DNA of 64,000 nucleotides from Meandrina meandrites (Eukaryota; Cnidaria; Anthozoa; Scleractinia; Meandrinidae): NCBI GenBank assembly GCA_963693305.1, contig OY855908.1, positions 37,082,805 to 37,146,804 of the forward strand, read 5' to 3'. Shown piece by piece: positions 41,790 to 52,832 of this stretch (position 1 is its first letter; each line of letters starts with the position of its first letter). The notes under the pieces were generated by a model. It saw only the letters and a program-made list of their open reading frames with translations, ran no database searches and was not told where the DNA came from. The position numbers and the translations under genes were made by a program.

Positions 41790-44136
41790 TTACTTGAATC
41801 GACGGTTTGGATGGTCGCTCTTTTTCACACATCTCCCATCATCAAATGGACTGATAGGTGGTAAACTGAAAAAAAAAGACGGGCAAGCATTTGAAATGTG
41901 TTCGCCAAAGTTTTGAAACAAATTATTGCTTCAAAATTCAAGGCCAGTATGAAACAAAACGAGAAAGAAATCGTGTCAGGGGAAGAGAGAAAGGAATTAG
42001 AAGCAGGCAAGAGAGTATGAAAGCAGGAAAATATGAGAAAGAGCAAATCGACCACAAACAAAGCAAAAAACGTTACATACAGAAATTGCTCTATTAATCA
42101 AAACTACATGGATCCTTTTCTCGACTTATTCTACTTTCCAGGACTTCAATCATCGGTGGACTCTCAGGACTCAACTAAAACAACTCCGTTTTCAATGTAT
42201 TTGCTACACTGAGAATCATTGCCGGTTTAATATTTTCTAGCAACAGTTTCAAGTAAAAAGGCCGTCATTTTCACATTATTGTATAAGCCCTGAAGAAGAC
42301 TAGCTCTGCTAGTTAAAAAAAATTATTTGCCAATAAATTTTGCCCTTCTGCCGTAGTGCCGGCCTTGCAATCAATTTGGTTTTATCTGCACTTAACATGA
42401 CGTCTGGTACGAGCATTTCTTTTACAAGAGATCCGCCAACAGACAAGCCAAGACATGCTCTGAAGTTGATATCGAATCGAAGGAGTTCTGTAAAGTGAAC
42501 ATCATCGAAGATTTGCGGTGAAAATCGTTACAGAGGAGTGAAGAAGCGATTAATTATATACTAACTGAGAAGAACACCTTAAAAGTAACCGAAACGAGAT
42601 GTGAAGAAATACACCGTAAATTACGATGTAATGTGGAGAGATTACTCATAAAATCCAAGAATAAACTTCACTAAAATGATATTGCAAGTATGGGGACTTC
42701 CTTGTGAAAGCTGCTGGGTTGCTCATAGTCTCGTTTGGGGATATTCGTCTCAATTAGTGTGTTCAGGACAGAACGCAAAACGCTTTTAGCCATCAAAGTA
42801 TCTTTCAGGCTGCACGCGAAAAGGAAAAAGCACGCCGTCATGATGTGTTGATGATTTAGATCGACCTGGCATAAAATCTTTAAAATTTCTTCAGATAACA
42901 TTATCTTTTTTGTCATTCAAGTTACCATGAGCTTAAATTTGTGTCAGTGTCTGTTTCAGAATGGTATCTTTTAGGGCTATATAAAACTTGAGTCATCTCC
43001 ATATCGCATGGTTTCAGTTCTCACCATTTGGGTTCAATCAAATCTTTTAAAGAGCATTCCCGCGGCCCTTAAACATCGGGGAACTATGAATTGTGCCGGC
43101 ATTTTTGTCCCTACACACTGAGTTGGCCCTTGTTTCCAACCAGAGCTAATTACGGTAAAAGAAAAAGTTTGAAACCAGTTTAAACACGACTTACTTGTAA
43201 AACGACAGTAAATTTGCAATTAAAAGAGAGAAGTTTACCGAGAAGAAAGAAAGAAAAAAAGAAAGCAAGAGAAACAAACAACGCCACTATCGTACGAAAG
43301 GAATACAACAAAAAATAAAATGAACGAAATGTAAGAGACGTTACCAGCCCAAGTCATTGCAGCAATCTTTTGTCGTCCAACAAGTTCCTCTTTCACCTTT
43401 ACAGAATCTTTCGTACCGTTTATAATTCTAAACCACAAAATAACCACAAAATCACTACAAGAAAGCTTTGCTTCCTAACAAGAGGTTCCTAATTTATTAA
43501 CCAATGATATCTCTGAGTCTGTGATGCTGGTAAGATTTTAGGATCCTATCTCGTTAATACTGCTTGAAGAAATATTGAAATTAAAAACGAAACTTACTCG
43601 TTTGAAGAATTAATTAAAAGAAAAATCAACATAGCGCGCGACCCCAAACAAGAAGTGTTCTACTTAATTACAGTTCAAAAATGTTCTAGATCTGTCATAT
43701 TACCCCCTTCATTTTCAAAAGCGATCAGGCGGAACTTATTTCATTGGTTACCAACTGCTCGCCATAACAACTTCACAGGAATATCGCAGAATTCGTATCG
43801 TAATAAATTTAATAACAATATAGTTACTGAGAATCAGTATTAAATTATTGCGAGAAAGTGCCTCCTGAGAAAATGACGATTTTACTTAGTTCACTGAAAT
43901 ACTGAACTCAGTAACTGAGATATTTAGGAAAGGAATCAGTAATGAGTGTACAGACCTTTAGTTTATCGATGCTGTCGTTGAGAACTAAAGTATTGTCGCC
44001 GTGACCAGACTTCGAATAAGTGCGGTCTCTTGGTTTCCCAGCCATGACCATTGGCACTGCATGGATGCATTCCATGAGGATAATTGAGACGAAAACAATT
44101 GCAAATAAGCACTTCATTATTTCTCCGGAATCGACT
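41790..44136 (-). CDS. Secreted six-cysteine knottin-like peptide precursor, copy B (106 aa)
   Basis: Minus-strand exons: 44,136-43,956 (ATG 44,117-44,115), 43,427-43,345, and 41,865-41,790 (TAA 41,792-41,790). Same splice phases (0, 2) as copies A and C. The signal peptide is nearly identical to copy A; the pro-region is six residues longer and different in sequence. Lys57-Arg58 precedes the cysteine domain: C63-x6-C70-x5-C76-C77-x4-C82-x11-C94. Inside the loops an Arg is replaced by Trp and an Asp by Gly relative to copy A, while all cysteines are kept. The acceptor of exon 2 and the poly(A) signal (41,484-41,489) are conserved. Both introns differ from copy A by insertions only. No breaks seen, so probably functional; activity unknown. 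Confidence 0.8.
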
Positions 44137-44570
44137 CTGAAAAAAATAAGGTGTAAAAAATGTATGTGGTGTGTCATTACACGTGCGGGTCCTTACACTG
44201 AAATAGAACGAAATTGAGTTATTACGCGCGTTGTGATTGGTTGATACCTGTCATCTATTAGAGTACAGACACACTGATGATTTCATTGCGTGTGTAACTC
44301 GCGCGTGTGATCAGAGTTTATAGTCCAAGTCAGTGTTATCGGCAAAGTTTTTCAAAACGTACGGCCAATAGTATCGTAAATACAGGCAACCTCGACTCTC
44401 TAAGGAAAATATTCGTTTTCTGGAGTCATAATCCACTTACATACTAGTCAAGCACATACCACATACTAAGTCAAAAGAGCAAACAGAACTTTTAGTTTTG
44501 AATTGTGTCGCTTTAATCGATTTTTTTTTTAAAAATTGTGGATTGTTCCCATTTCACGATGATGTAATAA

Positions 44571-44698
44571 CATGCCACATTCGAATTGCGCATACTCTCC
44601 TGGTTCGCCTGCAATTGGTAATAGATTCAACTCAGAATTTCATATGACCAATTGCAGGCGAACCAGGAGAATATGCGCATTTCAAGTGTGGCATGTTA
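44571..44698. repeat. Inverted repeat around an inverted spacer
   Basis: The arms TAACATGCCACA...CTGGTTCGCCTGCAATTGG (from about 44,576) and their inverse (about 44,646-44,698) enclose about 26 bp, AATAGATTCAACTCAGAATT plus TCATAT. The left duplicate at 27,083-27,110 has that same segment in the opposite orientation and no arms. Confidence 0.75.
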
Positions 44699-45062
44699 AG
44701 GCTGGTTTTCACTAGCGCATAATCATAAGCATAAGAAATTAAGAAGCAAGTGAGAACATCAGGACATAAGCATAAGAGCATACGCAGGCGCAGTAATAAC
44801 AAAATTCCTCGATACCAGCTTTCCTCAACTACAATCAAGATGGCGGATTATAACCCTTATGCTTATGGTTATTTCACTCGCGTTCGCACTACGACATAAG
44901 CATAACATAAGCATAACATAAGCACAAGAAGAACGAACAATGTTCGTTCTTCTTGTGCTTATGTTATGCTTATGTTATGCTGTCGTGGGTGTTCTCACTT
45001 GCTTATGCGAGTGTTTGTGCTTATGCTTATGCTTGTGCTTATGCGCTAGTGGAAACCAGCCT
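44699..45062. mobile_element. Harbinger-like MITE with a 41-bp perfect internal palindrome
   Basis: The ends AGGCTGGTTTTCACTAGCGC and GCGCTAGTGGAAACCAGCCT; TTA on both sides (44,696-44,698 and 45,063-45,065). It is built of repeated CATAAGCATAA words. 44,899-44,939 and 44,941-44,981 are perfect reverse complements around a single A. Confidence 0.85.
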
Positions 45063-45807
45063 TTATACATGAAATGACCGCGATCTTAACCGTCCGTGCG
45101 CTTCAGTCGGAGCTGTGCAAATGATTTTTTTAATTGTAAAATGACTTTTTTAACGTTTAATTAATCAATCCATTTTAAAATTTTATTTATTTTATTTCGA
45201 TATTTTGTTATCTTTTATTATTATTTTCTTTTTACGCACTCCGCACTCCTCATTTTCAGAACAGGCCGTCCTTTGAGTTACATCAATGCTCGTTTTTTTT
45301 AATTCACAAAAACAAAACAAAAAAACTTATTTGAAAATAAGACGCCTAAAAATTAACCCGAATGAGTAACTTTATTCAACGTTAGCTTCCCCAACGACTA
45401 TTGCGATTTAGAACTGAAGATGATCTGTCAAAACAGGTCTTACAAAATGAAAACTGTTGTAATCTCTAGTAGTAACAAAGTCCAACTAGGAAAGCTAAAG
45501 ATAAACATTTATTCGTTTGCCTCATGATGGAATCGCTTCATCGCGTAATGAAGACTAGCAGTAATGCAGTCGAAACGTCGCGATCAACAACTTAAAGCAA
45601 TTTCATCGTGAGACAAACGAAAGTACGGTAATCTTTCCTATCTTACACTACGGCGAACAAAAAACACATCTATAAAGTCCAACTATGTTGCGTGAAAATT
45701 ATCGCCGAAAATTCCGCGAAATCAGACCTCGTTTTAGTTTGAATTGGGCGCTATAGGGTCAATTCACTTCCTGTTTTGATACCACAACATGACGTATATA
45801 CGCGACC

Positions 45808-46215
45808 GGGGGTACTCCCTAAAATTTCTCTTGGGAGTGTGCGGCATAAACCTTAAAACTCTTGTCCTGTTTCAGACCAAAATCTGCGATTTTTCATCCC
45901 TTATTTCATGACCTGATTAAGACCTCTAAAATTAGTCCACGGCTCGACTTATAAATGACCTCAGCTAACCAGGATGTAAACATTTCAGAAGGGCTTCAAA
46001 TTTGCCAATTGTTTGGGTAAAACTGGCCCCCTTGTAAACAACATTCCCAATGCCAGGCCTGAATGAAAAGAACATACCCTATTCCAGATCAAAATGTTAA
46101 AATCTTTATCCTATCTCCGACTGAGACGGCTTCAAAACTATAACCTTTGGGGCTGCAGATACCTATATAGCTCGTATAAGGGGGTACCTCCCCCCCCCCC
46201 CCCCCCCGCCCGGGA
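45808..46215. mobile_element. Element with GGGGGTACTCCC-type ends, related to 63,520-64,000
   Basis: The left end CCGGGGGTACTCCC and the right end GGGGGTACCTCC followed by about 18 C. The same end motif begins the element at 63,543. Boundaries are approximate and no target duplication was resolved. Confidence 0.45.
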
Positions 46216-46229
46216 TACGTAACATGTAA

Positions 46230-47570
46230 CGACTACTTGCGTTTGCAAAACACTTCAAGTTGAAAGCTAGCGCACGGTTTGTGTACGACGGTAAGTAAAA
46301 ATACCACATATTAAGGGAGCATATTAATTTAAAGTCGTTGGGTTTAGCTAACGTTGAATAATTCTGTGTGTTACTCATTCCAATCCATTGGATTGAGGCC
46401 TTTGGCTTCTTCCCGGCTTCTTGAATCCGTGAAACGGCGCAATGGCGGCGCATGCAAAATATTGAATACGACACTCGCCATTCAACATGCCTGAACTTGA
46501 GGAAGTCGCTTAGTCTCAAAAGTGCGACAAGTGCTGAATCGAAGAGTAGCATACTCAGTCGTAGAATCGCAGAATCTGAAGATTCGGAGAGCACTTTCAC
46601 TTTCATGTCGCCGACAGTATCAATTTCAACAATGGTGTCCATCGGTGCCTCGTTCTTCAAAAGCCTCCGACACATGTGCTAAACAAGGTGGCTGAATAAC
46701 AGAATCGCAGAGTCGGAGAGTCGCATATCTTTTTTTTAAAGGGCCACCATCAACCATAATACTTAACATAATTTCTGTATTACAGAAACTACGGATCTTT
46801 TGTGGAAGGGATAACTTTCATCAAAATGCATGTTGTGTTTTTAACGCCCAATATCTCCAGAATGTAAAATTGTTTCTTTAGCTGATTTAAATGTCTCATT
46901 TTTGGTGTGATTGAGCTGATATCAGTCGTGCAACATCAAAACCAACAACAACGGAGGCTACGGTTTTTCTTATTCCTGTCTGTCCGCAGTAGCGTAGGAT
47001 TGTGAATAAATATGCCATCAAATTAAACCAGCCAATCAATCAAAGGGCTTCTTTCCGAACGAACTCGTGAATTTCATGAATTTAACAATGCCAACAGTTT
47101 TATTTTATATGGTTATGATTCCTTTGTAAGAAAAAGTTACTCAAAGGTGCAAGCTCGAGAGAAGAGTGAAACTTGCGTTACACTTAAAGCAAGATATAAG
47201 TCCTTAGTAGTGGGGATAATAATGTAATTTGGCGCGTTTCCGGGTCGCGGATGGCGCGTCGCGGGTCTGAACATTTTCTTGCAGGCTCAAATTATAAGTG
47301 TAAAAGCCCTCGTGGAAACAAGTAGGGTATTTCAATCTGTCCCCTTCATCTAAAGTAAGTGAGCAGTTGTTTGATAGTCATACAACTATAAATGATTGGT
47401 ACTACTAATCAGTCAACGTAAAATTGCCAAAAATGCTGAATAAATGAAAAACCTATACCGTAATACTGTAGACATCACTTGAGAAAATGTCTGATATTTG
47501 ACTGGAATATAAATAACAGAACTTGTCAGACCAAACAAATTGTTATCGATGAATATTTAGCGCGTTGTTG
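46230..47570. other. No gene recognised
   Basis: A minus-strand frame of 170 codons (46,163-46,675) runs into a poly-C tract and has no splice or start support. Tracts of GAATCGCAGA(A/G)TC(T/G)GA occur at about 46,560 and 46,700. Otherwise nothing recognised. Confidence 0.45.
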
Positions 47571-47744
47571 TATCGTGAAAAGGTATCATTAACAAAAACC
47601 TAGTCTGTGGAGCATGTTTTTTAACTTATAGACAATTAACAAAACAGTTTCTCGTTTCTCGAGCTTTCTGGTTATGAAGCTAGACTTTTTAACCAACAAT
47701 TTGGGATCAAAATTATAACCAATCGTAATCAATGGCAGTTTGCC

Positions 47745-48105
47745 ACAAGCAGCCCAAGCTCTCTCTATGAACTGCACAAAACGGTCTGTATGGGATTTCT
47801 TACAAGACATCCATGGAGATAATTGAAAATAGAAATTCTCAATAAAAATGGCTATTCCATTAGTGTGCTGCATGTTTCTGGTGCGGTTATTTTACCGATC
47901 AGTAACGTGATTTAAGCGATTTTGTTTCTCGCTTTTTCCTTGAAGGAAGCCATTTTTTTATTGAGAATTTCCACTTATAATCACCTCCATGGATGTCATG
48001 TTGGAAATCGAATACAAACCCGTATAATTCGATGCGATGTTGTTTGTGAGGTTCATAGAGAGAGAGAGCTTGGGCTGCCTGTACGAAACTTGGAGGTCCG
48101 CAAGT
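47745..48105. repeat. Inverted duplication upstream of the 139-aa gene
   Basis: 47,750-47,870 read inverted (ATTGAGAATTTC, TCCATGGATGTC, GTTCATAGAGAGAG, CTTGGGCTGC) matches 47,955-48,080 on the plus strand. Arms of about 120 bp are imperfect and separated by about 85 bp. Origin unknown. Confidence 0.65.
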
Positions 48106-48195
48106 ACAAGTGCTTTCAGGCAATGCATTGTTTTCATAAACTTACACGTTGATGATCGCTGAAACAAATGGTCGTTTGCAACTTGTAGGTACGAA

Positions 48196-48615
48196 ATGGT
48201 GAAGTCTTACAATTGCCTCGTGAAAATTCACAATGGGACAAAATCCGATATGACGTATGTTGAAGCTTGGTACAATAGTGGGCGAGTGGCTGACGGCTTC
48301 TCTTGGCCAGAGATAATTAAGGCAGGCCAGGAAATAACCATCCTCAACTATGAAAAAGACTACAGTTTGGCAGGATGTTCCGGGTACGTTATCTTTAAGA
48401 TGTTCGGCACCGACATCACCATTGCCTTCTCTAATGCAGTTTTTGAAACAAACAAGCTAGGAGTGGGGACCGGCGGGATGAGAGTGTGGGATGACATGCG
48501 CACCCATCATTACAGCAAGTATACCGAGAAGATAGATTCCTTGCAGTTCGATTGTAGGTGCACGCCCGGAACGACCAACACGTGTGAAGTAAAAGTTACA
48601 GAATTTACAACGTAA
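48196..48615 (+). CDS. Uncharacterised 139-aa protein
   Basis: A complete frame from ATG (context GAAATGG) to TAA. There is no signal peptide and no membrane segment. Composition is strongly protein-like: MTYVEAWYNSGRVADGFSW, then NYEKDYSLAGCSGYVIFK, then TDITIAFSNAVFETNKLG and VWDDM, alternating hydrophobic strands that suggest a small all-beta fold. Four cysteines lie in the C-terminal part, including CRC near residue 121. An acceptor-like TTGTAG just upstream (48,189) allows a 5'UTR intron. I do not recognise the family with confidence. A small beta-sandwich binding or membrane-active protein is possible but is only a guess. Confidence 0.6.
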   Translation: MVKSYNCLVKIHNGTKSDMTYVEAWYNSGRVADGFSWPEIIKAGQEITILNYEKDYSLAGCSGYVIFKMFGTDITIAFSNAVFETNKLGVGTGGMRVWDDMRTHHYSKYTEKIDSLQFDCRCTPGTTNTCEVKVTEFTT

Positions 48616-48814
48616 CTGCATTGGGCAACCTTTTCTCCTTACGTCACTTTGTAGACATGTACTTTGAGAGGTTTCCTTTATTCGTTTATTTCCTTTTCGC
48701 TCGAATATGATTTATTTGCTTTATCGTGTCAGTTTTTGTAGCAGTTCGATAGTAAGTGTTCTTGTGGATCAGCCAACACGTGTACATGTACTCGCATTAG
48801 GTTTCAGAGGAAGA

Positions 48815-48930
48815 GGCAGCCTGGCCTAGTGGTTAGAGCGCCGGACTTGGAATCCGGAGGTCCCGGGCTCAAGTCCCGTTCTGACCACTATTGGTTGCTG
48901 ATCACGTTTCGAGCAAGGTGATTCTCTGCA
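48815..48930 (+). repeat. tRNA-like SINE, plus strand
   Basis: A box TGGCCTAGTGG and B box GGGCTCAAGTCCC; anticodon-like loop CTTGGAA closed by CCGGA/TCCGG. The acceptor stem does not pair and a SINE body (TTGGTTGCTGATCACGTTTC) follows, shared with 27,540-27,580. So a SINE, not a tRNA gene. Confidence 0.7.
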
Positions 48931-48934
48931 TAAT

Positions 48935-49060
48935 ATGTCATGTCGCGAGCGTGGGACAAAGAAATAAATTTGAGTCCCTGACGGGAATCGAACCCATGAC
49001 CTCCCAAACACCTGGTGGGCGCTCTATCTTCTGAGCTACGAGAACTCATGGTGAGCAAGG
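48935..49060 (-). repeat. tRNA-like SINE, minus strand
   Basis: The minus strand from about 49,055 reads GTTCTCGTAGCTCAGAAGATAGAGC, then GGGTTCGATTCCC. A and B boxes are good and the acceptor stem largely pairs, but position 33 of the anticodon loop is not T, so it is unlikely to be a working tRNA. It is followed by a body ending near 48,935. Confidence 0.6.
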
Positions 49061-49339
49061 TCATTTGCGTTCTGCATACTGCTAGGATCGGCAGTGTCGA
49101 TAGCATCCTGTATGGTGTTAAATAAATTTTAGGCTTGATAGCGAAACATGAAAGATGGAATATTCAAATGTCGCGAGCGTGCGGTACACGGTAAAAAGTT
49201 TAAAGCTACTAAGCTTGTGGGGCCGTGTACAACTAAGAAACGTCTACCCCATGCAAATTCAATTTAGATATTATAACATTTTAGTTTGAAATATTATTCT
49301 ATATTCGCTCCTTTTTTTAAAATTTAAATTTGATGGCAT

Positions 49340-49620
49340 GTGCAGAAATTTGCAAGTGAGGTATATCAATGCCTTTGTTTTCGTAAGGGTAGACATAAGA
49401 TTGCACAAAATCTTGTATTTTCACAATTAACGAAAATCTTTATTGTAAGCAATCTAGAGTAATACTTAAGTGAACCATCGTATTAAAATGTTGTTAAATC
49501 CTAGCAAGCATGAAGTGGAACACGCAATCAGAATAAACAGAGAAATCACTTTATAGGTCCTCTCTCGGTTTGTTTGCGCCAAGAAATATGCACATTCGTA
49601 ATCAATAATCACGTCGTGAG
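49340..49620. repeat. Copy of the sequence that flanks the hAT at 28.4 kb
   Basis: GTAATACTTAAGT, CGTA(T/C)(T/C)AAAATGTTGT and GGTTTGTTTGCGCCA occur in the same order at 28,326-28,375 and 29,129-29,145 on either side of the hAT remnant. This copy is uninterrupted. Confidence 0.7.
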
Positions 49621-50124
49621 ATTATTCGAATTTTAAAGCGGTGAGTAATTTAATTGCAATGACTAAGTTTCTCGGCCATTTTGTGTTTAATAACTGGCGC
49701 AGTTAACACTGTTTTATTTAGAGTCAATTCTCGTGCGATCAAAATTCCTCGACTGACAAAAAGTTCTCAACTGATGAGAAATTTTGCACACGCAACGAAA
49801 CAGCTGTTTCCATAAAGGCTAACTTAACTTGAAACCTTAAAACGGCAGAAATACTTTTCGCTTCATATGCACTTTAAACGACGAAAAAAGGTATAACCGC
49901 AGTCCATAAGATGTGAACAAACCATAATTAATGAGTTTTTAGTAATTTTCCTCCTCTCTACCTTGCCGAGGTGGGGGGCTTGCGTGCCTCTGTGACCCGG
50001 AGAGCTATGCTAGCGGGAGCTTAGGCTCCTGGTAGGGTTTCCCATGCTGTACAGGTCAATGGGCAGAGGCCTGACGAACAGGATCACCTCTCCGCCGAGG
50101 CTAACAGATCGGAAAGTCAACCGC

Positions 50125-51385
50125 TAAATCGATATCAATCGATAGAATTAGCTAATTGATATCGATGACCAATCGATAGTCACAAAAAAAATCATCGATT
50201 GGCATCGATTGATGTTCCAAGAGAAATTGAGCCGCGAAACGACGACAAACGAGTCGCTAACTGAGAGGAGAGGCGAGTTTTCGCCACTTCGTGCGTGTCT
50301 CACTTTTGGCCGCTTCGCAACTCACTTTCACTTGAATTTAGAAGCAAGAAGAAACTGAGAAAACCTCAGTGGAGAGAAATCACTTATGCATTGTAATTTC
50401 TTTCTGATGTATGTTGTTTGTTAATTTACTGTTCATCCTCTAGTACAGTGACACCCGGGCGTGATAGGAGCTACCGTGGTAGATCAAAAGGGCCCGGAAA
50501 GGGGAGATGGAGAGGCGAAGACAGGGAAAGGACAATCCAGAAACATTAGACATTTAAGGTCATTCCCCCGAAATAGAACTGAACATAGATTTTCAACCGA
50601 ACTTTGCCTACTGGTTGATCACCTAAAGGGAACTTAAATTTTGAAATAAAAAAGGGGGGTCGCCACATTCGTTTAGGAGCGGGAAGACCTTGTATTTACC
50701 ACATAATTCCTTATAATTCCATTGCAAATACTGGCAAAGTACACGTTTTCGGTGATAATCTTTTTGTCAAACATAGAAATTGATATGTATTCATTTTATA
50801 GAAAGAGTTTGATCGTTACACCCAAAATACGTGAAAAAATTGATAGGTCCACATACTCGTTTACGAGAAATCGACGATTTATTTCTCTCGCGGACTAAGT
50901 TGCATAGAAAAAAGTCGCCATTTTGTTTATGTGCGCGCGCTTATGGCACAAGAAATCGTGCGCAGTAAGGATGCGCAATGCAAAACAGAGGAATGACCTT
51001 AACATAAAAATGCTGTCTTTATAATTTGTAAAATTGTTGAAAATGGCATAGTAATCTCCTTCTTGTATTTTGGAAAGATCACTGAATCATAAAACTTCCT
51101 ACAAAAACTGCATTGTGATAATCGATAACAATCGATGACAATCGATAGCTAGCCTGCGCTGGCCCAAAGGTGAGCCTGCTCGCAGGCTAATCGATAGCAA
51201 TCGATGACAATCGATGTCAATCGATAACAATCGATAATAATCGATGCCAATCGATAATTATAAGGTCACAAAAATCTTCGTCATCGATTGGTCATCGATT
51301 ATCAATATCAATCGATTAATTGATATCGATTGCCATCGATTGATATCGATTTTAATCGATCTTCGACTTCATCGATTGGTAACGC
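50125..51385. mobile_element. Element with ATCGAT-array ends
   Basis: 50,127-50,213 and 51,118-51,382 are dense in ATCGAT, often spaced about 10 bp (AATCGATAAC AATCGATGAC ...), and appear in both orientations. The 900 bp between has almost none. The array is interrupted at about 51,148-51,190 by a small AGCCTGC palindrome. I read the clusters as subterminal repeats of one DNA transposon; no transposase and no certain target duplication. Confidence 0.55.
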
Positions 51386-51539
51386 CGGGGTTTTAGTAAA
51401 AAGCGTAAGGCAGAAGTGATTTTCTGTTTTTGTGGCTGATTTCCTTCGCGCGCGCGGCGATATCCGCGATAGCTATCAATTCGCAAGAGTCAAGTAAATC
51501 AAGTCACTATGAATACAAAATAAATACCTTTTAACATGC

Positions 51540-52620
51540 GAATGCTTAATTTTGACATTGCCGATGTGCGTATATATGCTTGCTTGAATAGGAGAGATTA
51601 CTTCGGGCATTCCTAGAAAGTCTAGAAATACTTAAGAGAATGAATTATAAAGGAGTACGCTCAAAGGCGCCTAAAGAACGCTCTTGTTCCAAACTTGCGA
51701 ATGCTTAATTTTGACATTACTGATTTGGGTATACAGCTATTTCAATTAACGTTGTCGGATCGAAGCTCAAAGCTTAAAGACAAGACCGAAAGGTAGTATG
51801 GGCGAAGAAAGAGTGTTCCACGCGTGCTGAATACTAATGAGATACAGCGATATAGCAAACGAGACGTTTTTCGTTTCCTTTCTCTTCAGACATGTGTAGA
51901 AAAGATCCTTTTTCGCCTCATTTCATTTAAAAGGAATAATCCAAACCACATAACGGCGAAAGAAAAGATACAAGAAAGGTTTCACGGAAAGAAAAACAAA
52001 ATATTCCACGTGCAAAAATACAAACTTGTAGATTTCCTCAATGGTGATATGCAAATTGCAGTAAATACCCATGGCACCATTCGGTCTTGACTCGTAGGTT
52101 TGAAGATTTACTCCGACAACGTTAATTGAAATAGCTGTATATGCTTCCTCGAATAGGAGAGATTTCTTACCGTAGTTTTCTTGTCTCAAAAGGCGTTCAA
52201 AATACCGAGAAAGATCTTCGCTCTGCTCGCGCCTGAGTACAACTCAATTATGGGTGTAGGCTCCTGGCCTCATGATTTTCAAGCTGTATTTTATCAGTGG
52301 TTATTACACTTCAATGTACCCGACGAGTTGCTGAAGCATGCAACGTCACAACTGTTTCCACGACAGCCAGCTTATGTATTCAACACTCTACGCAATTCGG
52401 AGGTGGAAAATGTATGACTGAGGTCCTTAAAATAAAAACTTTATTTAATATATTGAACTCTATGTTTCAGTTTCCATGTCTCCTAAAACGCCCCTTGGTT
52501 AGAAAATAGCACGACAATTAAAGTTTTGTGTTGTTCACGCATCGCAGTTCTGTAATGGGAGCACGGTCAATCGAGGCGAGAACACTGGAAATGTAAATAA
52601 GGCTACAGACTGCAATTTGT
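51540..52620 (+). repeat. Repeat block X, copy 3
   Basis: Same landmarks as at 12,440, interrupted by a 404-bp MITE. In this copy a one-base loss joins the two frames, so 52,181-52,417 reads through as one frame with FQAVFYQWLLHFNVPDELL and VFNTLRNSEVENV. It ends in the GGTTAGTTCTAGGTAATG segment shared with 13,160 and 53,840. Confidence 0.6.
51734..52137. mobile_element. MITE inserted in block X copy 3
   Basis: The ends CAGCTATTTCAATTAACGTT and AACGTTAATTGAAATAGCTG are perfect inverted repeats. TATA lies on both sides (51,730-51,733 and 52,138-52,141). Block X copy 2 (14,525) reads TTTACGTATATATGCTTCC without it. Confidence 0.88.
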
Positions 52621-52832
52621 TTGTAGTTTTAGCGGTCAATATTCATTTTTTTTTAGCTAGGTTAGTTCTAGGTAATGTTAGGTTAGGGTTACAGAGTTGA
52701 GTCAGAGTTAGGGTTGGTCTGACTGAAGACACCATTCTTCAAGCGCAAATCCAGTCACATACCGAAAACTATTTCCCCGTTGGGTGGTCTGTTTGCTTCA
52801 GTGATTGTCAATAGTTCATATGGCGATGGCCT

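Larger units (their letters stand above)
40790..45330. repeat. Segmental duplication, right copy
   Basis: Partner of 22,720-27,520. An extra block at about 42,307-43,193 lies between exons 3 and 2 of the peptide gene and is absent from the left copy; it holds an 81-codon minus-strand frame of unknown nature (42,671-42,916). Confidence 0.88.

Noticed and set aside
46163..46675. Minus-strand frame of 170 codons
   Set aside because: It ends by translating a poly-C/G tract of a transposon end, and has no supported start or splice sites.
48822..49055. Two tRNA genes
   Set aside because: A and B boxes are good, but the acceptor stem (first) or anticodon loop (second) is faulty, and both run into SINE bodies.
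51824..52090. 88-codon frame in block X copy 3
   Set aside because: It lies wholly inside a 404-bp MITE and has no transposase motif.
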